From assembly GCA_963752345.1 (NCBI GenBank), contig CAVVYA010000008.1, positions 17,288 through 81,287 of the forward strand: a stretch of 64,000 bases of DNA, read 5' to 3'. The DNA is from CAVVYA01 sp963752345. GTDB lineage: Bacteria > Pseudomonadota > Alphaproteobacteria > SMXQ01. A program made the position numbers and the translations under genes. This document shows, piece by piece, positions 27,135-36,914 of this stretch (positions within the stretch are counted from its first letter, which is position 1; each line of letters begins with the position of its first letter). Below the pieces are notes generated by a model, which saw only the letters and a list, made by a program, of their open reading frames with translations, did no database searches and was not told the DNA's origin.

Positions 27135-27889
27135 ATGGCAAACTCCCTGACCTCGATTCCCCGCACGATTTCAGGTGCCGATGGCTACTGGGTCGGTTCG
27201 CTCATGCAGGGCGACGATCTGCAAAGGCTGACCGGCGAGATCGATCGCCTGTTCCTGCAGCGCATCGCGCAGGCGGCGCCGGATCGGGTGGCGCTCTTCC
27301 CCGCCAAGGAATAGCGCGCTATCACGAGATCAGCCACTTGGTGGACCATGCTGGCATCTGGGACCGCCTGTCGCGCCGCTTTGATGCCGAGGCCCTCGAG
27401 GTCTTCACCGGTACCGCCATGTTTCGCTCGCTGCGCGACATCTACGGCAATTTCACCATCACAGATGAAGAGGATCTCGGCGCGCCGCTCGTGCGCTGGC
27501 GCCTCGTGCGCCCCAATGAGGCGAGTGACGTCGGGCCGGTCCACGCCGACAGCTGGTTCTGGGACATCAACCGGTGGCCCATCCAGAAAGGCCGGAAACT
27601 CGTCAAGATCTGGTCGATGCTGCATGGAACGCCGGGGGAGTCCGGGCTCATGGTGCTGCCCGGCAGTCACCGCACCCGCTTCGACTTTGCGGCGGAAATC
27701 CGTGACGGGTCGGCCAAGCCGACGTTCGATGCGCAAGGACTGGATATGGTCACGGTCCCGACCGGCGCCGGTCAATCGATCGTGTTTCACTACAATCTGC
27801 TGCACGGCGGCGCGGTGACGCGAGGCGACACCACCCGGGTCAGCTTCGAATTCACCATGGCGGTCGACGAGCGCTATCTCGATGGCTAG
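27135..27889 (+). CDS. Phytanoyl-CoA dioxygenase (PhyH)-like Fe(II)/2-oxoglutarate enzyme 1 (one frameshift)
   Basis: About 250 residues after joining two frames at about 27310. The metal site is visible: VGPVHADSWFWDINRWP gives His-x-Asp, and the distal His is in VFHYNLLHGGAV, followed by Arg in TTRVSFEF for 2-oxoglutarate. GESGLMVLPGSHR is the family landmark. Start ATG 27135 (MANSLTSIPRTISGADGYW). Such enzymes hydroxylate or otherwise oxidise small molecules and sugars. A second PhyH-like gene follows after 24 bases. Substrate unknown. Confidence 0.75.
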
Positions 27890-27913
27890 CGTGGCCATGC
27901 CAATTCAGGTGGA

Positions 27914-28761
27914 ATGTCGATGATGGATTTACGCGACAAGTTCCTGCGCGACGGCTGGGTCACCTTCGATCTTGCCGGTCGCGAGCTCGTCGAGAAGGCG
28001 CGACGCGAGCTGCTGTCCGAGCTGCGTCGAGCGTTTCGGCAACTGGCCGATCTCGAGAGCTATCACCGCCAGGTTACGGCCGACGATGAGCATATCGCGG
28101 TCCAGAAACGGCTGTTCGATTGGTTCGTGGCGAGCGGCCTGGGGCCGGAGATCATCGCGCGGAATCTCGACAAGCTCGCTGAGCTGGTCGGGCCGGATTT
28201 GCATGTCCAGGCGCGACCTTATCTTCGGATCGCCCGCCCAGAGAAGCCTCAGGACAATGTGAACGTGCACAGGGACACCCATTACGGGGGCACGCCCTAC
28301 GAACTATCCGTGCACATGCCCTTCACCGATTGCGGCCTCGACGGGAGCCTGGGTGTGATCTCCGGGTCCCATCTCGAAGCCATTTCGGCCTACCCTTATA
28401 ATCAGGTCGTTGACCCGACGGTCGAGCGCGGTCGGTCAAACATCAACTCGGCTTCACTTACGCCCCGAAAATCCTGCGAGAGGCGGATATCGCGAAGCTG
28501 CGTCCCACCGGTACGAAGGTGGGACAGGCGATGGCCTTTAGCCTTTCCCTCGTCCACGGGCAGGTCGTCAATCGCAGCCCCGTCACACGCTTTTCGGCCG
28601 ACGTGCGCGTCGTCAACTCCTTCGCGCCGATCGATTGGGAGCGTAACGAGGCCACCGGGATATCGTCCGCTGAGCCGCTCCCCAGTACGGAGGCGGCGCA
28701 AACCTATTTCCGCCGAAACGCCGGGCAGGATCATGCCATGCGCGGCAAGACATCCCACTGA
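27914..28761 (+). CDS. PhyH-like dioxygenase 2 (one frameshift)
   Basis: About 280 residues. ATG 27914 follows the ribosome site GGTGGA. The metal-binding His-x-Asp is in NVNVHRDTHYGGTPYELS, and VHMPFTDCGLDGSLGVISGSHLEAI is the PhyH-type core. After a shift near 28440 the frame continues LGFTYAPKILREADIAKLRPTG, with the distal His in SLVHGQVVNRSPVTRFSAD and an Arg suited to 2-oxoglutarate. It ends AMRGKTSH at TAG/TGA-bounded 28761. It is only weakly similar by eye to its neighbour, so a tandem duplication would be old. Possibly both act on the same sugar. Confidence 0.72.
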
Positions 28762-28851
28762 AGGGATGTCGAATAGTCGTCCGCTGCCTAACGGGCATGC
28801 GCCGGCCCGCCGCGCGCAGCAGAAGTAAGCCTCGTTTCGAGTTCTAAAGTG

Positions 28852-30170
28852 ATGTCGAAGTCGCGCGACCTTTACCTGATAAATGCCTTCTGGGGGGCGA
28901 CTTACCGCCGCTGGTTCACGGATTTATTCCTGCGATCCCTGTTGTCTCCCGGCAATCTCGCGGCGCTAGATCGGGATGCACAAAACAAGCTTCTTCTCGC
29001 GACCACGAACGAGGATTGGCTCGCGATCCCGAACATCCCGCGCTGAAGGCGGTCGCACAGTCTTTTGAAATCGTCTTCTATCCGATCGATGGCCTGAGTG
29101 ACCGGGAGGGGCACAAATACCTGACGAGTACCTACGCGTATGTTGCGCGGGTTTACGCGCCACTGTTGGAAAAGGCCTATGCCGACAAGGCGCTCGGCCT
29201 CATGCTATCGCCCGACCTGATGCTGTCCGACGGTTTCCTGTCCGCCGTGCGTCGTCGCATCGACGCGGGCGCTAACCTGGTGTTCATTCCGGCGTGGCGC
29301 AGCGACGAGACCAGGCTCATGGCCGGCCTGCGAAGACCTGGGGCTTTGGATCGGGAAGTGGGCGAGACGAGCCAGCCGATCGTCTTGCCGCCGCGCCGCC
29401 TGGCGCGGGTGATGGCCGACAGCCTCCATCCCCTCGAAGGGCCGCGCCTGTGGAACGACGATCGCTTCAGCGTCTGGCCGAGCTATACCTTCTGGCCGGT
29501 GCCCGGCAACGGCTACGTCATGTTCGGCATGTCCGGTGTGCCGCTCGTGGATTATGCGCAGGTCGCTTGGCACAATGTCGGCGGGCTGGGGGTCGCGAGC
29601 CTCGATGCCTATCCCACCATGTTCGGCTTCGATGGGCCTGCTATCGAGGTGATCGCTGACAGCGATGAGGCGGCGATCGCGAGCTGGACGCCGTCCAACG
29701 CTGAAGCCTGGGCCAAGTTCCGCCCGCGCTGGCGAATGATGATCCCCGGCCTGCGAGATTTCGCCCGGCAATCCGTCCTGCGCGCCTATGCGCGACATGT
29801 TTTCTTCTGGGGCCGCAACCGCCTCAATCGTGAGTTTATCCTCAGCCGATCCGCCTTCATGCGGAGGACATCGACGCCAACTGGGAGGACGTTGAGAACC
29901 GGGCGCGCCGACTGACTGCCGCCGCGATCGGCGATATGTTTCCCGCCGGATCGTTCGGGCCCGTCGCGCGCGCCGGTGGGCCGGCCGTGGCATCCGTGGT
30001 GGCTGGTGATGTGGCTGGGATCCGTCATCTTTGCCGCCGAGCAGGTTATCCCGCGCAATCTGGCGTTCGTCTGGCAGATCGCCAAGGTACTGGGCCGCGC
30101 GCTGGGCGGCGCGAACGAGGATCGCTTGCGCATCCGGCGCCGACTCCAGAAGTGGAGCGGCATGGCATGA
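28852..30170 (+). CDS. Protein of unknown family, glycosyltransferase-like (three frameshifts)
   Basis: About 440 residues across shifts near 29025, 29858 and 29960. It starts SKSRDLYLINAFWGATYRRW and continues LLATTNEDWLAI, GLSDREGHKYLTSTYAYVAR, LMLSPDLMLSDGFLSAVR (reminiscent of DxD-type glycosyltransferase loops), SDETRLMAGL and WHNVGGLGVASLDAYP. I recall similar uncharacterised proteins in alphaproteobacterial surface clusters but cannot assign a reaction. The tail in the repaired frame (WLGSVIFAAEQVIPRNLAFVW) is hydrophobic and could contact the membrane. The TGA (30168-30170) overlaps the ATG of the next gene, also of unknown family. Confidence 0.6.
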
Positions 30171-31385
30171 GCAAGGATGAACTCGATCTGCCGCCGCCGC
30201 TGGGCGTCGTCTCGCTGGCTCGTCGCGTGCTGGCGCGGATCCGCCACCATGGCCCTCGCTGGCTGGTCGAGCGTGGGATTCGTGAGATCCGCTCGCCCGT
30301 GACGGCGCCTGGTGTGGCGATAAATGGCGCTTTGCGGTACGCGGGGCGGCTATCAAGGCGTCTGGGCGCGGGGCATGGGCAAGCGGACTCCGGCCTGTTG
30401 CTCGCGTTCTATGATCTTCTGGTCGAACCCAACACGTTCGACGCCATGTGGTTCCTCATGGCAGCCGAGCGCCGGCGTCACCTTCTCGGCCTTCGCGGCA
30501 TTCACGTCGTCTTCGTTGGCTCGCCGCCCGATATGGCGCGCGACGAGACCAAGAGCTACCGCGAGGCCATCAGTGTCGCATCCTGGCGCGACCGCATCGT
30601 CAATATCCTCGTGCCGCTCGCCTGGGCGATGCCGACGGTCACTGATGTCGAGGTCGTCAAGATCGCCAACAGGCGCGCGTCCGCCTGGCGAACTGGCCGG
30701 TGGCCCGTGTTCCCGGAAGACTTCTCCGTTGACCTCCACCGCTCTACTGTCACCGAATGGTGCCGCGAAATCGTTGCTTCGCCGGTGCCTGAAGGAGTCC
30801 GGGAGCGTTCCGCGCGACCGAGGCCGCGCGGAACTACGTCGACCGCTGGATCGCGGCCCAGGTGCGACCGGCAAGGTCGTCACCATCACCGTGCGCCACT
30901 ACGCCTACAGCCCGGCGCGGAACAGCAATCTCGTGGCCTGGGCCCGGTTCGCCGACTACCTCCTTGCGCGAGGCTATCTCCCGGTTTTCGTGCCGGACAC
31001 CGAAAGCCTGCCGGAGGGCGTGCCCGCCGAGGTCGCGGATTATCCCGAGTTCGTCGAAGGTGCGGTCAATCTCGGCCTGAGGCTCGCGCTCTACGAGCGC
31101 GCCTTCGTCAATCTCGGCATTAACAACGGTCCGGCCTTCCTCTATCTCGTCGATGAACTGGCAGCCGGGATCATGTTCAAGATTATAACGCCGGGGGTCG
31201 AGGCGAACGAGCCGCCCTATTTGATGAAGCAGGGATTTATCATCGGCGGCCAGATACCATTCTGCTCGCCGGTGCAACGGCGTGTCTGGCAGGACGACGA
31301 TTTTGAGGTCATCAAGCGCGAGTTCGAGGCTATCGAGCCCGAAATCGGCCGGGCCGAGGATCGTGCGAAGCTGGCCGTTCGGTGA
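30167..31385 (+). CDS. Protein of unknown family, possible glycosyltransferase (two frameshifts)
   Basis: About 405 residues from ATG 30167. N-terminal part: LLAFYDLLVEPNTFDAMWFLMAAERRRH, IHVVFVGSPPDMARDETKSYREAI and IVNILVPLAWAMPTVTDVEVV. After shifts near 30800 and 30860: VVTITVRHYAYSPARNSNLVAWARFADYLLARGYLPVFVPDTE, a pattern like the nucleotide-sugar side of GT-B enzymes, then ALYERAFVNLGINNGPAFLYL and EVIKREFEAIEP. I cannot name the family. The RNSN...ARFADYL stretch recalls proteins that look up competing donors in heptosyltransferase-like folds, but this is weak. The gene ends at TGA 31383-31385, overlapping the GTG start of the Nudix gene. Confidence 0.58.
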
Positions 31386-31783
31386 CGGAGGCGCAACCCA
31401 TGCTATGGCCGGCGGATGCCGTCGCCGCCTTGCTTCTCACGGTCGATGGCCACTACGTGATGCAGCAGCGGGACGATAAGCCAGGCATTTTCTTCCCCGG
31501 GTTCTGGGGGAATTTCGGCGGCGCCATCGATCCAGGCGAAGATGCGGAGAGCGCCCTGTTTCGCGAGTTGGCCGAGGAACTCGGATTCGCCGTCACGAAC
31601 CGCTCCTACTTCTGTCGGCTCGTGCTCGATTTTCGCTATGGCGGAGCGGGCGAGGTGGTCAGGCACTTCTTCACCGTCACCCTGACAGACCAGGAGATCG
31701 GCCGCATAACGCTCGGCGAGGGCCAGGCGGTCGGCGTCTTTTCCGGGGAGGAGGTCATGGCCATGGCGAAAGTCGTGCCGTAA
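31382..31783 (+). CDS. Nudix hydrolase
   Basis: A 133-residue Nudix protein from GTG 31382. The Nudix box is intact: GGAIDPGEDAESALFRELAEELGF fits Gx5Ex7REUxEExGU. It is preceded by FFPGFWGNFGG, and the total length is close to that of GDP-mannose mannosyl hydrolases, which act on nucleotide sugars. It may clear or regulate a nucleotide sugar made by this cluster. It is read cleanly and ends at TAA 31781-31783. Confidence 0.83.
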   Translation: MTEAQPMLWPADAVAALLLTVDGHYVMQQRDDKPGIFFPGFWGNFGGAIDPGEDAESALFRELAEELGFAVTNRSYFCRLVLDFRYGGAGEVVRHFFTVTLTDQEIGRITLGEGQAVGVFSGEEVMAMAKVVP

Positions 31784-31826
31784 CGACGCCATGGCCATTT
31801 GGCAGCATGTTAACCGGCGTCTGATC

Positions 31827-31844
31827 GGCCGGCCCTCGCCGGCC
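31827..31844. terminator. Possible intrinsic hairpin between convergent genes
   Basis: GGCCGG-CCCTCG-CCGGCC forms a 6-bp GC stem between the plus-strand Nudix gene and the convergent minus-strand methyltransferase gene. There is no T-run on either side, so it could be a bidirectional terminator or only a GC-rich coincidence. Confidence 0.3.
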
Positions 31845-31857
31845 GCCTGAGGGTTGG

Positions 31858-32700
31858 TCAATAGCGCCCGACGTAGGGCAGGGTCCGAATGTCGCGCGGT
31901 TTCGTCAGGTTGCGCAGGAATACCGCGGCGGACATCGCCCCGGGAATCCAGCCGATGAGCTTCTCGGCGCGCTTGTAGAGTGCGGAGGTATCGCCGAGAG
32001 CATCGCCCGCCCAGGCCTTCGGGTAATGAGCCTGCTGCGGGATCTTGTCCCAAGTGGACTTGGGCAAGCGTCTCGCCACGGCAAACAGCATGTATGGCCT
32101 TTCGTCCAGGCAGCCGATGGACAGCTTGGAAAAGCTGTGCTCGTCGTAGCGGTAGGCGTGCCAGGGTTTGTTCGGGTCCGGTGAATAGCGGATAATGTAG
32201 AAGGTTTCGACCTGCAGCTTGTTCGCCCGGAAGTAGTCCATGAACAGGGTTGGGGAGAACATGTAGAAGCCGTGATCCACGTGATTGGTCACTGGAAGAA
32301 TGTAGATGATGCGCCCGCCGACTTTGGCCAGGCGGATGGTATTCTTCAGGGCGACAGGGAAGTTGAAGACGTGCTCCAGGGTCCCGCCATCGAGCACTAG
32401 GTCGAAACGTTCCGCCAGATGTTCGGGAACGTCCACGTTGAGATCGACGATGTGCGTTGCGTCTCGAACCGGCTGTAGTCGAGACTTTCGACCGTGCCGA
32501 AGCCCATCGCCGTGAACAGCGCGGTATCCTCCTCGGCTGCCGCCGCCATCGGTGGGATGCCTTCCCGGATGAAGAGCCGGTTCAGATCCTGCTGCGGGAT
32601 ATGGATCGTCTGGACGGCCCAGGGTGCCGAGCGCGCCCGTGAAGGGGCGGCGCCTTCTTTCCTCCAGCAAGAGCGCGACCTCTGCTCTCCCAATACCCAT
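31858..32700 (-). CDS. SAM-dependent methyltransferase-like protein (two compensating frameshifts)
   Basis: About 280 residues read leftward from ATG 32700. It begins MGIGRAEVALLLEERRR, shifts near 32610 to VQTIHIPQQDLNRLFIREG..MGFGTVESLDYSRFE, and returns near 32460 to THIVDLNVDVPEHLAERFD. Then LVLDGGTLEHVFNFPVAL fits the motif IV region of class I methyltransferases and GGRIIYILPVTNHVDHGFYMFSPTLF the following strand. The classic glycine-rich motif I is not obvious; the family seems to be the group with IPQ-DL near the N-terminus. It is convergent with the Nudix gene. Confidence 0.68.
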   Translation of the reverse strand: MGIGRAEVALLLEERRRRPFTGALGTLGRPDDPYPAAGSEPALHPGRHPTDGGGSRGGYRAVHGDGLRHGRKSRLQPVRDATHIVDLNVDVPEHLAERFDLVLDGGTLEHVFNFPVALKNTIRLAKVGGRIIYILPVTNHVDHGFYMFSPTLFMDYFRANKLQVETFYIIRYSPDPNKPWHAYRYDEHSFSKLSIGCLDERPYMLFAVARRLPKSTWDKIPQQAHYPKAWAGDALGDTSALYKRAEKLIGWIPGAMSAAVFLRNLTKPRDIRTLPYVGRY

Positions 32701-32844
32701 CTATGTCCTCGCGAGGCTTGTTCGCCCAAAAACCGGGCTAGTAGCCGTTCACGTCATACAATACGTTGGGCGCACTGTGGAAGCCCATCGAGCCCGACAG
32801 CTCATGCGCTTCTCATTTTGCTTGAATTCGTGGAGTGCAAGGCC

Positions 32845-33734
32845 ATGATTGTGGATGATTCTTGGGCGCCGAAAAGGCCCAGCGCTTCGCCTTCGGCGAA
32901 AATTGGGCGCATTTCCTGCGCACCATCGACGAAGCGATCATCGCCCAGGCCTGCACCTCTCTGTCGGCCATGCTCGGCCTCTCCGATCTCCGGGGCAAGA
33001 CCTTCCTCGACATCGGCAGCGGCAGCGGCTTGTTCAGCCTCGCAGCTCACAGAATGGGCGCGACGGTCACCTCGTTCGACTACGACGCCGACAGTGTAGG
33101 CTGCACCCAGAGCTCCGCGATCGCTATGCCCCGAGCAGCCAGACCTGGCGCGTGATGCGAGGGTCGGTGCTTGACGACGCGTTCATGGCGTCGCTCGGCA
33201 CCTTCGATGTCGTCTATTCGTGGGGCGTGCTGCACCACACCGGCGCCATGTGGCGCGCTCTCGAATTGACTGCTGCGGCCGTCAAACCGGGCGGGCTTTT
33301 GTTCATCGCCCTTTATAATGATCAGGGGAATGCCTCGCGACGCTGGCTGTGGATAAAGCAGACCTACAACAGGCTGCCCCGTGCGCTGCGCAACCTCTAC
33401 GTCGCGGCGCTTGTCTTTCCGCGCGAGGTGAAATGGTTTCTCGCCTACCTGATAAAAGGGAATCCGATGGGCTATATCCGGACCTGGACGGATTATGGCC
33501 GTAATACCGGCCGCGGCATGAACAAGTGGCGCGACTGGGTCGACTGGATCGGTGGCCTGCCGTTCGAGGTGGCCAAGCCGGAGCAGGTGCTCGATGCGCT
33601 GCGCCCGCAGGGTTTCGAACTCGTGCGCATGAAAACCGTGATGCACGGGTGGGGCTGCAACGAGTACGTCCTTCACCGCCACAAGCCAGGCCCAGATGAT
33701 CGCGGCTCGCGCATCGCTCCGGAAGCACGCATGA
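32845..33734 (+). CDS. Class I methyltransferase (frameshifted; end inferred)
   Basis: ATG 32845 (MIVDDSWAP) shifts near 32870 to EKAQRFAFGENWAHFL, with SAM motif I TFLDIGSGSGLFSLAA. It shifts again near 33100 to YAPSSQTWRVMRGSVLDDAFM, FDVVYSWGVLHHTGAMWRAL and KPGGLLFIALYNDQG, a family that carries a long C-terminal helical part (WRDWVDWIGGLPFEVAKPEQVL). As written the frame then runs on into the glycosyltransferase. A one-base shift near 33690 would instead give a tail AQMIAARASLRKHA ending at TGA 33732-33734, overlapping ATG 33731, the overlap used throughout this cluster. I prefer two genes. Confidence 0.7.
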
Positions 33735-34897
33735 CGAGCCAACCCGTGCCACGCGAGGCGGCGCACCCAGCGCGCCTGCGCATCGCCTTCGTGATCGCGA
33801 CGATGACCGCCGGCGGTGCCGAACGCGTCGCCGCGACGCTCTGCAACGCCTGGGCCGAACAAGGCCACGAGGTGCATCTCATCACCTTCGAGCGCGACGG
33901 GACAGCGCCGCATTATGAGTTGGATTCCGGCATTGTGCGCCACGGCCTCGATCTGCTGCGCCGCTCACGCTCCCTGGTCAGCTTTCTGCTCGACAATGTC
34001 CGGCGCGTCTCCGTTCTGCGGGGCGCGTTGCGCGCGGTTGCACCCGACGTGACGGTCTCCTTCATGCCCGAGGCCAATGTGATCGCGCTTTTGGCCGGCG
34101 TGGGGCAGCGTTGGCCCACTGTGGTCTCCGAGCGCGTGCATCCGGCCTATGTGCCGCTCGCGCGGGCCGCCGAGGCGATGCGCCGGCTGACCTATCCGCG
34201 CGCGGCCACCGTGGTGGCGCAGACGGCCGTGATCGCGGACTATGTCCAGCGCCAGTTCGGGGCCCATGCTGTCGCCGTGCCGAATCCGATTGATCTGCGC
34301 GCGTTCCGACCTCGGGCGGAGGAACCGGTTGAGCGCAGCCGCTGCCGCATCCTGTCCATCGGCCGGCTCGACCGCCAGAAGGGCTTCGACGTGCTGATCG
34401 ACGCCTTCGCCAAGCTGGCGCCGCGCCACCCCGAGTGGGAGCTCGTGATCTTCGGGCACGGCGACCAACGCGCGGCGCTCGAGCGGCAGATCGCGGAACA
34501 GGGCTTGGGCGACCGGGTCCGCCTGCCCGGCGTGACTACGGCAATCGCCGCAGAGCTGCAGGAAGCTGACCTCTATGTTCATGCCTCGCGCTTCGAAGGC
34601 TATCCCAATGCCGTCATGGAAGCGCTGGCCTGCGGCTGTCCTGTGATCGCGACCGACAGCCCCGGCGGCGCGCGCGAGCTTCTGCAGGACGGCGCCTACG
34701 GCCAGCTCGTCAGGGTCGATGATGTCGCGGGGCTCGCGGCGGCGATGGGCTCTGTGATGGCCGATGCGGGCCTGCGCCGGGCGATGCGCCGCAAGGCCCC
34801 CGAGGCGGTGGCCGACCTGGCGGTCGACCCGATCGCCGCGCACTGGATCGACCTGTTCCACACCGTGATCGTCGAGTGGTCGCGGCGCGCGCGCTGA
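33731..34897 (+). CDS. Family 4 glycosyltransferase
   Basis: About 388 residues with GT-B fold. The N-terminal acceptor domain opens IAFVIATMTAGGAERVAATLCNAWAEQGHEV, the usual GT4 entry. The donor domain shows ILSIGRLDRQKGFDVLIDAFAKL, WELVIFGHGDQRAALE, and the E-x7-E-like motif FEGYPNAVMEALACGCPVIATD. It is GT4 (PglA/WbnH-like group), retaining mechanism, cytosolic. ATG 33731 is chosen because it gives a normal GT4 N-terminus, though an uninterrupted frame extends upstream into the methyltransferase. The donor sugar is not predictable. Confidence 0.85.
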   Translation: MTSQPVPREAAHPARLRIAFVIATMTAGGAERVAATLCNAWAEQGHEVHLITFERDGTAPHYELDSGIVRHGLDLLRRSRSLVSFLLDNVRRVSVLRGALRAVAPDVTVSFMPEANVIALLAGVGQRWPTVVSERVHPAYVPLARAAEAMRRLTYPRAATVVAQTAVIADYVQRQFGAHAVAVPNPIDLRAFRPRAEEPVERSRCRILSIGRLDRQKGFDVLIDAFAKLAPRHPEWELVIFGHGDQRAALERQIAEQGLGDRVRLPGVTTAIAAELQEADLYVHASRFEGYPNAVMEALACGCPVIATDSPGGARELLQDGAYGQLVRVDDVAGLAAAMGSVMADAGLRRAMRRKAPEAVADLAVDPIAAHWIDLFHTVIVEWSRRAR

Positions 34898-34948
34898 GCG
34901 CTGCTTCGACCGTGTCAATCTTCCCTCTCCCGATCTCTAGGCTGAACG

Positions 34949-36914
34949 ATGTGCGGAATTGCCGGTTTCTTCGACGTCTCGGGTGCTCGCGGCAGCGCCG
35001 AGCTGGTCGCGCGTGCCCGCGCCATGGGCGGCACGCTGATCCACCGCGGTCCCGACGAAGGCGATGTATGGGTCGATGGCGACGCAGGCCTTGGGTTTGC
35101 CCAGCGCCGGCTCGCCGTCGTCGACCTCTCGCCTGCCGGCCGGCAGCCTATGATGTCGTCCTGCGGCCGTTTCGTCCTCAACTACAATGGTGAGCTCTAT
35201 AACGCGGAGGAGCTGCGCGCCGACCTTCTGGCGGCGGGCCGGCCCTTCCGCGGCCATTCCGATACCGAGGTGATCGCCGAGGCTTGCGCCGTTTGGGGGC
35301 TCGAGCAGACGGCGCGGCGCATGCGCGGCATGTTCGCGCTCGCCCTGTGGGATCGCCGTGAGCGTGTGCTCTCGCTGGCGCGCGACCGCCTCGGCATCAA
35401 GCCGCTGTTCTGGGGACGTTTCGGTGGGCTCGTCATTTTCGGCTCGGAGCTCAAGGCGCTGGTGGCCCATGGCGGCTGGCCGCGCGAGATCGACCGCGAC
35501 GCGCTCACCGCCTATCTTCGCTTCGGTTATGTGCCGGCGCCGCGCAGCATCTGGCGTGGCATCTCCAAGCTGCTGCCCGGCCGGATTCTTGCTTTCGACG
35601 CCCATGGCCGCGCCAGCGAAACCGCCTATTGGTCGGCCGAGACGATGGTGGGGGAGGGGATCGCTGCGCGGCAGATGCGATCGCTCAGCGACGAGGCGGC
35701 CGCGGACGAGCTCGAATCGGTGCTGCGCGACGCGGTCGGCCGCCACATGGTCGCGGACGTGCCGCTCGGCGCATTCTTGTCCGGCGGCTATGATTTCGAG
35801 CCTGGTGGTCGCCATGATGCAGGCGCAGAGCGCGCGCCCGGTGAAGACTTTTTCCATAGGCTTCCGCGAGGACGGCTACAACGAGGCCGAGCATGCCAAG
35901 GCGGTGGCGCGCCATCTCGGAACCGAACATACCGAGTTCTATGTCGAGCCCGACCACGCGCTCCGAGTCATTCCGCGGCTGCCGATGATGTACGACGAGC
36001 CGTTCGGAGACTCGTCGCAGATCCCAACCTTCCTCTTGTCGGAAATGACTCGGCAGCACGTCACCGTGGCGCTGTCGGGGGACGGCGGCGACGAGCTGTT
36101 CGCGGGCTACAACCGCTATACCCTCGCCTGCGCCATCTGGCGGCGGATTGGTGTGCTGCCGCCGCCCGTGCGACGCGCCGCCGCTGCGGCGCTCCTCGCG
36201 GTGCCGGTCCGGCACTGGGACGGCGTGATGCGGCTGGCACCGGCACGGCTCCGCCGCCCACGCGCGGGCGAGACGCTGCATAAGCTGGCAGCCGTGCTGC
36301 GCGAGGACAGCGATGGGCTTTATCGCCGCCTGATCAGCCAATGGCACGAGCCGTCGCGCGTGGCGCTCGGCGGCCGTGAGCCCGAGAGATCGCTGCAGGA
36401 TCGCATGATCGAGAGCAACATACCGGATTTCCTCGATCGCATGCAGTATCTCGACCTGGTGACCTATCTGCCGGACGACATCCTGACCAAGGTCGACCGT
36501 GCCAGCATGGCGGTGTCGCTCGAGGCCCGCGTGCCGCTGCTCGATCATCACGTGGTGGAATACGCCTGGCGACTGCCGCAGGCCATGAAGCTGCGCGGTG
36601 GTGTCACGAAATGGCTGCTGCGCCAGGTGCTCTACCGCCACGTGCCGCGCCAGCTGATGGAACGCCCGAAGATGGGCTTCGGCGTTCCGATCGACTCCTG
36701 GCTGCGCGGACCGCTGCGCGACTGGGCGGAGACGCTGCTGTCGGACTCCCGGCTGCGGTCCGAGGGCTATTTCGATCCGGACGTGGTGCGCGCCGCCTGG
36801 CGCGATCATCTGTCAGGTCAGCGCGACGATCATTACGCGCTGTGGACGGTCCTGATGTTCCAGGCTTGGCACGAACATCACCTGGCGGCGGATGCTGCGC
36901 TGGTCGGCGCCTGA
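34949..36914 (+). CDS. asnB: Asparagine synthase (glutamine-hydrolysing)-like amidotransferase (one frameshift)
   Basis: About 655 residues. The N-terminal glutaminase domain starts MCGIAGFF with the catalytic Cys2 and has LIHRGPDEGDVWVDG and RLAVVDLSPAGRQPM. A single-base shift near 35793 falls in the PP-loop (expected SGGIDSS, written as SGGYDFE then ISSLVVAMM). The synthetase domain continues VALSGDGGDELFAGYNRYTLAC and LTKVDRASMAVSLEARVPLLDHHVVE. In glycan loci such proteins often amidate uronic acids instead of making asparagine, and the context supports that (inference). The 3' end overlaps the convergent methyltransferase gene by 37 bases. Confidence 0.85.
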
